Source: Azolla caroliniana (lineage: Eukaryota; Polypodiophyta). From it: a stretch of 64,000 nt of DNA. This document shows positions 56,007-64,000 of the stretch, piece by piece. Under the pieces are notes generated by a model. The model worked only from the letters and a program-made list of their open reading frames with translations. It made no database searches and had not been told where the DNA came from. Within the stretch, counting starts at the first letter, position 1, and each line of letters opens with the position of its first letter. The DNA lies in NCBI GenBank assembly GCA_043228905.1, contig JBHGNT010000017.1, positions 15,872,001-15,936,000 of the forward strand, written 5' to 3'. The translations under genes and the position numbers were made by a program.

Positions 56007-57059
56007 ATGGCTGGACTGGGCAACATCAACAACGCAGGCCTAATACGGAAAATTCTTCTAAGTTATCTCTATGTGGGAGTATGGATCTTCTTAAGTTTCA
56101 CTGTCATAATCTTCAACAAATACATTCTTGACAAGAAGCTGTACGATTGGCCATACCCGATAACCCTAACCATGATTCACATGGCCTTTTGCTCGAGCAT
56201 CGCCTTCATACTTGTCCGCGTATTCAAACTCGTGGACACCATATCCATGACCAAAGATATTTACCTTTCGTCGGTGGTTCCCATCGGTGCCTTGTACGCG
56301 TTAAGTCTTTGGCTATCGAATTCGGCCTATATATATCTGTCGGTTTCGTTCATACAAATGCTCAAAGCCCTGATGCCCGTGGCAGTTTACTCGATCGGGG
56401 TTTTCCTGAGGAAAGAGACATTCAAATCAAACACTATGCTTAATATGGTGGGTATCTCGATCGGTGTGGCCGTGGCCGCCTATGGAGAGGCCATGTTCAA
56501 TGGATGGGGTGTTATTCTTCAACTCGGGGCAGTTGCTTTCGAAGCCACACGGCTTGTGTTGATTCAAATCCTTCTCACATCGAAAGGTATAACCTTAAAC
56601 CCTATTACTTCTCTCTACTATGTGGCTCCTTGTTGCTTGGCTTTCTTATCGATCCCATGGGTATTGGTCGAGTATCCGGCCCTCGTCGCCACGTCATCAT
56701 TCAAGTTTGATTATTTCATCTTCGGGACCAATTCGGCATGCGCCTTTGCGCTAAATCTGGCAGTTTTCTTGCTTGTGGGGAAGACGTCGGCCTTAACTAT
56801 GAATGTGGCGGGGGTTGTGAAGGATTGGCTTCTGATCGCGTTCTCTTGGTCGGTGATCAAGGATCGAGTCACGGCCCTTAATTTGTTCGGCTATGGCCTT
56901 GCCTTCCTCGGAGTTTGTTACTATAACCACTGCAAGTTGCAAGGGATGAGGGCTAAAGAGACGCAAAAGAAGGCTAGCGAAGTAGATGAAGAATCCGGAA
57001 GGTTATTGGAGCAGCTTGGTGATTCTGAGAAAGAAGGCAATGCCGGGGAGAAGAAATAG
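56007..57059 (+). CDS. Sugar-phosphate/phosphate translocator, KD group (TPT/NST family)
   Basis: One coding exon gives 350 aa starting [15 protein letters not shown]. The frame is open back to 55704, but the extra 101 residues lack family similarity and overlap a likely 5'-UTR intron, so 56007 is the start. About ten hydrophobic segments span residues 15-310. Highly conserved family blocks include [106 protein letters not shown] and YNHCKLQ, closest in my memory to Arabidopsis At4g32390/At2g25520. The conserved GVVKD marks the KD group. The hydrophilic tail (EESGRLLEQ...[10 protein letters not shown]) is cytosolic in the family model. Members sit in Golgi, ER or organelle membranes; the substrate is not defined. 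Confidence 0.96.
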   Translation: MAGLGNINNAGLIRKILLSYLYVGVWIFLSFTVIIFNKYILDKKLYDWPYPITLTMIHMAFCSSIAFILVRVFKLVDTISMTKDIYLSSVVPIGALYALSLWLSNSAYIYLSVSFIQMLKALMPVAVYSIGVFLRKETFKSNTMLNMVGISIGVAVAAYGEAMFNGWGVILQLGAVAFEATRLVLIQILLTSKGITLNPITSLYYVAPCCLAFLSIPWVLVEYPALVATSSFKFDYFIFGTNSACAFALNLAVFLLVGKTSALTMNVAGVVKDWLLIAFSWSVIKDRVTALNLFGYGLAFLGVCYYNHCKLQGMRAKETQKKASEVDEESGRLLEQLGDSEKEGNAGEKK

Positions 57060-58023
57060 AGACGCAATGATATATCGTGGGATTCCTTTCCCTTTTCGGG
57101 TTTTTGTTTCTTGTTTTTCGTTTTTTTCGGATACACGTTTCTCTTTTTTTTGGCTAGTTATTTACTGTATTGCAAAAACACAATTGATCATGAGAGATGT
57201 ATACCAAATAGTAAAAGATCAATGATCAGAGTAGAAAAGTCTTGCATCTTAAAGGAGTTATCAGTGGGTTATTTTCTCTTTTGTGTTCGGAAATCTGGTT
57301 GTGAAAAATAGGGGGAGAAGTTGAAGCTAGGTTATATGCATTGGTTTGGAAGCTTTATGGAGCAGTTATTGTGTGGGAGAAAAGGAGGGGCATGGAGTTT
57401 CAAGAGGGATCAGAAAACAGTAGATAGTTTTCTGCTCATCACGATGGATGGATGCATTTGTATGGCTGAAATTGGACTGCAATTTTTTGATGAATGGCTT
57501 TATACTAGCCGAACTTCAGTACAAAATAACCCATGTGGCTTTTTATTGCATTTGCATTGATCTTTAGCATGAAGAAATTCAAAGCTATCCTTAAATGAAG
57601 TATTAGTGCAGATGGCTTAACTTTTAGAGAAATAATGCAAAATGCTGTAAATGGTTGTTTTTGTGATAGGACATGCTTTTAAACATGCTACGCTTTGCTT
57701 TGTAAGTGTGACTCACGTGCCTAAGTGGCTTCCATTGAATGTGAGGGGTTGTTGTGAGGGTCAAAAGTTGGATGAAAATATTCGGATCTGCATATAGGTA
57801 TAGAGAGAGGTAGTAAATTCAAGTCTTTACTCATGCTCTGTTTTTTCTGGCTGGAAAACCTACGTATACCCCAGAAATTATTGCATTTCTCAATTGATAA
57901 GGCAATCAAATAGTTGACAAAAGATATAGCATTGATGCAACTAGGAATTTCTTGTTTGAGAATAGCGAGATGTAGATATGCCGATGATTTCTTCTTGAAG
58001 ATTGTCTCATGAATGATGGAACC

Positions 58024-58112
58024 CCACATTGTGGTTATACGCATTGATTTGTGCATGTGATGGTAAAGCCACATTGTGGTTAGAAATTTTGATTTGTGCA
58101 TGTAATGGTAAA
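58024..58112 (+). repeat. 45-bp tandem duplication
   Basis: CCACATTGTGGTTA followed by TTGATTTGTGCATGT(G/A)ATGG starts at 58024 and 58069. Confidence 0.85.
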
Positions 58113-59990
58113 GGTGTTTTCTATGTCTTTGTTTATATGCATTAACTAATGAACATTGACATTTATTTATCTGTTTGTGTGTGCTTTCAATTCCATTTTT
58201 GTAATGATTTGCAATCACACCCTCTGCCCTTTTGTTGCTAAGGAAACCACAATCCGAGGTAGGAATTGGTGTACGAGCATTTTTAGGGTGACAAATTGAT
58301 TTGTACTAGTATATGGTATTGTCAATTCTCTTGTTCACAATGTTATGTAACAACCCTCATTACTTTTTTTTTAGTCTATAATAACCATTATTAGTCTTTT
58401 TGGTGTAGAATTTGAAAGCTATGATTGTTTCTATTTGCATACACGAGGGGTGCATTTTTGTTTATGTGAGAGAACAACTTGAATTATGTAAGCCATGTGT
58501 TATTGAATGTGTAGTTGAGTTTTCCATCACAGTGATTGCAATTTATATCGCCTTTCTTGGTATGTCTATGTCTATTTAGCCTTTTCTTACATGTCCATAT
58601 GGCGGATATGGTATGATTGAGGGTGGGGATTGTATCTTATATGTTTTGAATAACCTTAGTGATGACATTAGGCATGAACCCTCAAGAGCCCTACTTATGA
58701 TAATTGTTTTTCAATTTCTTTTCTTTTCTTTCAGATCTTTCTATTTATGTTAAGAAGATATATTTTAGTTATTTGTCATTGCATGTACTGTAAAAGGTAA
58801 AAGGGCAAACAACCTTAGTGGAGATGTGAACCTTATCGATATAAAATATATGGCTAGAGTGCTGTGTCATGATGATTCGTATCGAGATCAACATCATTGG
58901 TGCATATTTGTTTCTTTAGCATTTTTGTGCCTATGTTTATATGTTTGGCCAATCCATTCATTGAGTTGTTTTAATCCTATAACTACAATTGGCCCATTCA
59001 TTCAATTAGAATATTATGGTGTTATATGGATTACCATTTCAATCAAGATTTATCCATCAAATGTGATAACATGGTTTTTGTCACTTTAGGAGTTTTGAAA
59101 TAATTAGAGAGATTTGAGTTAGTTTAGCAACTGTTCATCATGGAATAAAAGAGAAGTAGAGAGATTGTCGATCCTTCGAACTTTGGACTCAAACCTAAGT
59201 ATTCCAAGAAAGGTAACCTATATATGTTCATCCCATTTGTATCGATCTTTGATGTAAAATGATATTGAAGTTATACATAAGAAATAATGTTGAAGCTATA
59301 CATAAACATTAATTATTAGTTTCAAAGAAGGCATTAGCTAGATATAAGAGGTCTCAAACTAGATCCTCCAAGGAGCTTCTACTTCTAAGGACATTTGGAG
59401 ATATACATGGATTATAATTTGGCAATTATTGAGGACCAAGTCAAAAAGTCAAGATCCACTTTGGATGTTGGTGGGGAGCTCATGGATAGACTACTACTCC
59501 AACATTCCTAGGTCAACAACACACGTTTAGAAATGTTTGTCAATTATTATTTCTAAAGGGCTCCATTTATGAAGAGATTCAATGCTTGAAATCCATATAC
59601 ACATCATTGTAGACTGACATGCTCAGCAACCAATGTTGTTTGAGGATACTTCTTGAAGGAAACGCCTCCAAATAGAAAATAATAAATGAAGGGGGGAACC
59701 AACAATTGATTAGTGGTGTGGGGTAACCTTTGTCTAGGTCATATTCAATGCATCCATTTGAGTTTTGTATTTCAGTTTTAATTTTGGGGTTTTAAAAGGT
59801 AGTATTCTCAAAATATCAATAAATATTTTGGCGTATCACTCGATGCAAGTATCACAGGCCCACTTGAGCTTACGATTTAGGTTTAAGTTTAGGCTCAAAA
59901 AACTGGCATTCTTGGAAATTTGGATAATTACATGGCATTTTGACAACTTCCACTTTCATTTACTAGTAGGGTATCAATTGTTGCCTTACG

Positions 59991-60030
59991 AACTACTACT
60001 ACTACTACTACTACCACCACAACAACAACG
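59991..60030 (+). repeat. (ACT)n/(ACA)n trinucleotide run
   Basis: About eight ACT units then CCACCACAACAACAAC. Confidence 0.9.
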
Positions 60031-60384
60031 AACTCAATCCCATCCTACACACAATAATCTGATGGCATGTGACCTTGCAGAGTTGGCTCTCATCCTGGTT
60101 GAGATTTTTTGACTATCAATTGCCACAAGAGAAATCCTTCTAACTTTACAACATATTTTACCACCCAACTTGTGAATCAAAAGTGAAGGCATTTTGCATG
60201 TTTAAATTGAACTATAGCCCCCAATACCTCAAGAACTAAAAAATAATTTGGAAATAAGGTATTATCTCATTGTTCTCCATTTGTGCAAATACCCAAATGA
60301 ATGAAGATAGTTATAATCCAATCAAAGATATCCACACTAAATTGATTCACCTTCAAACCATTCTAGCGATCTAGCATAAAAGAA

Positions 60385-60450
60385 ATTGAATGTAGAGGTT
60401 GAACGCATGACCTTTTGGTGTCCACCTAATAACCTTACCAAGTGAGCTAC
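60385..60450 (-). mobile_element. SINE-like tRNA-derived head
   Basis: On the minus strand TAGCTCACTTGGTAAGG (A-box-like) is followed about 40 nt later by GCGTTCAACCTC (B-box-like). The spacing fits a Pol III promoter, but the stretch does not fold into a full tRNA. It is probably a SINE head; its 3' limit is unclear. Confidence 0.4.
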
Positions 60451-61179
60451 AAACATCTCTTTTATGCGTGCCTTTATTGACTCTTGAGGACAAATACACA
60501 TGTATTAAGAAATTGACCACCCTCATGAAATGAGAATGTTCAAATGAATGAGAGGACACACATATTTGGATAAGTGATACATCTAATTTGCATTGCAACA
60601 TGGTATGCCCCACGATTAGAGCACAAATTACATCAAAACTTTTAGTTAAAGCCATGGATTAAATAATGTAAACAACTATATAAAAAAAATCACGACCGTT
60701 CTCTTATTGCAAATTTGGATGTGTAATGGAATCTAAATCAAGTGTGTGGGGGTAAAATGAATGGTATTAGGGCTTACGAACAAGTTAGTTTTCAAAAACC
60801 ATATCATTGATGATCTAGTAAAGTCATTTGAAAGGTGATGAATTATATTGTTTTGTAATAGACTTCAAAAGAACCTTTGATATGGTGTTCCTTTTTGGTT
60901 ATTGATTTTAATTAATTAATTTTTATTTATCTGTTTTTTTATTTATTAAGTAATGATGTATTTAAAACTTTATTTTTATTTTTATTTTTTTATTTTTTCC
61001 AAAATGAAGCTACTTTCCCATTAGTTAGGAAGGATTATCACAAAGAGACTATACAAGGAGGCTTATACACAAATCGGGGAATCTCACTCCGATCAAGTTC
61101 AAGAAAATGAGATTAGTTACATAGCCTTTCAGACTAACTACTTAATGTAAGTAGATACCTATAGCTAAAAGCGGTGCCC

Positions 61180-61840
61180 TTCAGTGTTGGCTAGTACAAG
61201 CCGACTCCTGGCGCCTACAACAAAGAGAGGGTGGCAGGTGAGTAGGAAACAACCAGCGTGGGGACTGGTAGTTCCACCTCGGGCCACTTCCTCCTTGCGT
61301 CACCATAGGCGTGTTCCGCCATTTCTGCCAAAAGTGCAAATGGAAAGTGACCACGTCGTTGGAGTGGCTGCAAACCTCGTCCAATTGCCCTCATAGGCAG
61401 CTGATAAATGCGAACCATATGTCCATGATCACTTCCTCTGGGGGCTGTACCAGATCTTGGAAGACCTTTAGGCAATGCGCTTTCCATAAATACCACAGGA
61501 TGAAGCCTACGATCAACATCCAAATTTGCGGGAACCTAGGGGATGTGGACTGCAAGTCTCTCTCAAAACGGATGTTGACGATTTTGCCTCTCGTGCATAC
61601 ATAGCACCAACTATCCGCATTGACGATGTTTGTCCACCTATTAACCGAGTGATCAATCCATGCTACAACGCTCCACTATGTTGTTCCTTCCACTTCACAT
61701 GTTGCAAGGAGGTGAGTCACTATCCCATACCTTTTTAGCTTGAGGGCAATCCCACAGACAATGTCTTAGAGTCTCAATAGGTGAAGAGCAAAGTGGCCAA
61801 CCTAATGGGAACACGTCCGAGTTCACAAGTGGAAAGATCG
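61180..61840 (-). pseudogene. LINE zf-RVT end and C-terminal region
   Basis: On the minus strand VECTIFPLV, ETLRHCLWDCPQAKKVW and FPQIWMLIVGFILWYLWKAH follow the plant LINE order, with frame changes between blocks. The longest frames (61215-61523, 61181-61384) are pieces of it or off-frame. Confidence 0.65.
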
Positions 61841-61849
61841 TGCATTCCA

Positions 61850-62590
61850 CTTATAGATTCCTTTTATAATCTTGCGATTTTAGGCAATTTTCAGAAACTT
61901 GATACATTAGTATCACACGTTTTAAATAACATGTAAAATTTGCTAATTTTGTGAGATTTAACAAGTTTCAAAATGATAATATCTAAACTTGAATAGTTTT
62001 TCAATAAATGTTTAAACGTTGATGGTTTGCAGATATGAAATGTAGTTAACTTAAAGAAAATCATAATGGTTAACTCAAGGCACAAGTTAAGATTAATGGT
62101 TTTACCATCTTGAGGAGATGTAGGTTCCAGAAGTGGAAGTTACATTTATTGTTAGACTTGAAAATGTTTTAAGTATAAGAGGTAACATTGTAATCCTTAA
62201 TGCCATCATCTATAAATTTAGTGCTCATTAACATCCATAAATTCACAACTCAAGAAATGTATACAATATTCATAAACAATTTTGATAAATCCATAACTCC
62301 TAAAATGTAGATGATACTCATAAACTATCAAAACTGCCAAACTTAGATGTAAACATTAATATATCAATTTGAACATATCACATAGTTATCAAGGTATCCA
62401 CAATGCTCACCTCTTCTTCATTTTGAGAACTCCCCTACAAAATTTGTGAAAAAATGGCATTTGCAAGGTTCAATTACCATCAACACAATTATTAATGGTT
62501 TTTTGTTAATAAATGAAGCACATGTTCACCATAAGGTAGCTTGTTCTGCAACATACTTCTTTACAATATCGATATGCATCTTTTTCTCAT
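61850..62590. other. Non-LINE stretch splitting the LINE zinc-knuckle region
   Basis: This AT-rich stretch separates GEWLGICGSP (62600) from the continuation near 61840. It contains no recognisable gene. It could be an inserted non-autonomous element, but I could not find matching ends or a TSD. Confidence 0.4.
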
Positions 62591-64000
62591 ATACTTCTTC
62601 TAGGGCTACCACATATACCTAGCCATTCGCCAACGGGAACCACATTATGACCAATCTGCCACCAAAAGAGCATGATCTTTTCAGGCATATGTAGACGCCA
62701 GAGACCCTTCCAAAAGGTAATGAGCACCTCATCAGGGATGCCCAATGTTCGCCAACCATTGCGAAGGGGGCCGTCTAGCTGTAGTTGTAAAGTTTGACCC
62801 AATTTAGTGTTGTATTCGAAGAAATGGCAGAGTCTGTCGTCATGTTTCCACCTGAAATCCCCTAGGTTCCATTCTAGTTCGACAAGGGGACGACAATCGT
62901 ATACCCATAACTTCCAATGGAGTTCCATCTTAGCAATATCCGGGTCTGTCTTCTAGATGTTATCAACATGTGCCACCCCTCGATTGGGTGCCAAGAGCCC
63001 CTACTCTGACTCTCCCCAAAAAATGTAGCTCTTCCCGATCCACTCACGCCCTTCAGCAACTTAACCATTCCAGCCTCATCAAAGAGACCGAACCATGCAT
63101 CTTCTCTCACCTCCCCCATTGGAACCCTGTCAACTGCCTCAACTATCAATCTCCACATTTTCATAGCTCTCGTGAGGGGAGGGAATGGGTCCTCCTGGGC
63201 TCCTCTTGAAACAACCATGTGTCTCCAATTGTCTATAGAGTGGAGCCCTGTCTGCGCCAGCTTTCCCCATGCTAGGCCCTTAAGCCGCCCTAACATCATG
63301 TTGTCACTTGTTCACACATGAGGATTCCAAAATAATGGTTCTCTCGTCCACTCAATTAGTGTCTCCGAGGTGTGCTTGACCAAATGATGTCATACGTGAC
63401 ACCATGCTTGCAAGATGGAGTTCGTGACCCTGTCCTCTGGTTGACAAGCCATCTTGGGTGGGACTCCGCTCGTGCAACACCATTTCAAGGAGTCAAGCCA
63501 AGGCCTACCATACTTGGGAGTTCTTGGTTGCAACCTGTTGTGAAGTAGTACCTTCCAACACTCCTTACTTGGCAGGAGGCATCGAACCACCATTTTGGCT
63601 AGCAATGCTCGGCTTTGCATTAAGGGGTGTATGAGGCCAAGCCCCCTTTTGGGCCGCAGTTGCGTTAACCAGCGCCATGACACTTTGGTGGCAACCATTG
63701 GGTTGTCATTACCTTACCATATAAACCCCCTGATGGCAGCCTTAATCGCGTGCAAGCCTGCAGGGTCCATAATCCAGCATGAGACTAACATCCACATGGT
63801 GGCGAGCATCAGTTTGTTCGCAATAAGGACCCTATCAGTGAAGGATAATTTAGATCTACTCCATTGGTTCAACTTCCTGCTTATTTGGCTTGCACATGGG
63901 ACAATTGCACTCCCTTGGATATTGGCATCCCCATCGTAAATCCTAGGTACTTGAATGATGTCCCATCAGGGACCCATGTAAAATCGGCACGGGGTTGCCA
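62587..64000 (-). pseudogene. LINE reverse-transcriptase C-terminal region
   Basis: Three minus-strand frames (63390-63698, 62874-63299, 62587-62928) plus the last 70 bp of the window make up the stretch between the reverse-transcriptase palm and the zinc knuckle. Recognisable parts are FKYLG, LRPKRGLGL, RALLAKMVVRCL, GRPWLDSLKWCC and PEKIMLFWW. Stops and frame changes show it is inactive. Confidence 0.8.

Larger units (their letters stand above)
57060..60960. other. 3' flank of the translocator and intergenic DNA
   Basis: The first few hundred bases are probable 3' UTR. A 165-codon minus-strand frame at 57721-58218 has no recognisable domain and covers a 45-bp tandem repeat. Nothing else beyond the repeats listed separately. 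Confidence 0.4.
60966..64000 (-). mobile_element. L1-type LINE, 3' part, running off the window
   Basis: From the window end downward the minus strand encodes the region after the reverse-transcriptase core (GTSFKYLG; PKRGLGLIHPLMQSRALLAK, then WKVLL), then the zinc-knuckle region (LWRLHMPEKIMLFWWQIGHN, then ETLRHCLWDCPQAKKVW near 61760) and the C-terminal tail (FPQIWMLIVGFILWYLWKAH). On the gene strand an A-rich stretch at 60966-61005 (AAAAAATAAAAAAATAAAAA) is a plausible poly(A) tail. Frame changes and a roughly 740-bp non-matching stretch (61850-62590) break it. Confidence 0.82.

Noticed and set aside
57721-58218. 165-codon minus-strand open frame
   Set aside because: It covers a 45-bp tandem repeat and resembles no family I know.

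Overview
This window is nuclear DNA from a flowering plant. It is AT-rich, has long gene-poor stretches and many microsatellites, and its genes carry GT-AG introns. Four protein genes have clear plant homologues: a DUF1635 protein, an integrin-linked-kinase-like (ILK) kinase, the HEN2-type RNA helicase and a KD-group sugar-phosphate/phosphate translocator. There is also one nuclear tRNA-Arg(ACG). The rest is retrotransposon, LINE, MITE and SINE-like debris. I cannot name the species.

Layout. 1-13.2 kb is gene-poor and repeat-derived: a 2x tandem duplication near 4.1-4.5 kb, a G-box pair near 4.9 kb, a LINE zinc-knuckle relic near 8.3 kb and a poly-G tract. A Mutator-like MITE with a perfect 9-bp target-site duplication (TSD) lies at 13.27-13.55 kb. 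A microsatellite-dense leader precedes the two-exon DUF1635 gene (15.97-18.26 kb, plus). At 21.96-27.54 kb three elements are nested: a small hAT-like element holds a Copia LTR element, whose 5' LTR holds a rearranged Gypsy element. All three have recognisable TSDs. A broken glucose-transporter fragment between 165-bp direct repeats (27.9-28.5 kb) and a near-perfect 150-nt hairpin (28.83-28.98 kb) follow.

A 650-bp CATA-repeat array (30.07-30.72 kb) precedes the ILK-like gene (32.15-38.38 kb, plus; ten firm coding exons and one probable one). Its catalytic motifs are degenerate, so it looks like a pseudokinase. A LINE 3' end sits in its fifth intron, and a longer relative of that LINE lies in opposite orientation at 39.6-41.75 kb. 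tRNA-Arg is at 42.96-43.03 kb. The HEN2-type helicase (44.40-51.09 kb, minus) can be reconstructed through all 16 coding exons in frame (1053 aa) and includes one apparent GC-AG intron. Its upstream leader is full of telo-box motifs. The translocator (56.01-57.06 kb, plus) is a single coding exon of 350 aa with a probable 5'-UTR intron. The right end (about 60.97-64.0 kb, minus) is an L1-type LINE running off the window.

The genes do not form a pathway. HEN2 acts in nuclear exosome RNA decay, the translocator in endomembrane or organelle solute exchange, and the ILK-like protein in signalling; DUF1635 has no established role. I found no convincing new multi-gene system. The most unusual items are the triple nested insertion with an inverted Gypsy core, the long hairpin, the ILK-like pseudokinase, and CATA arrays upstream of all three plus-strand genes.
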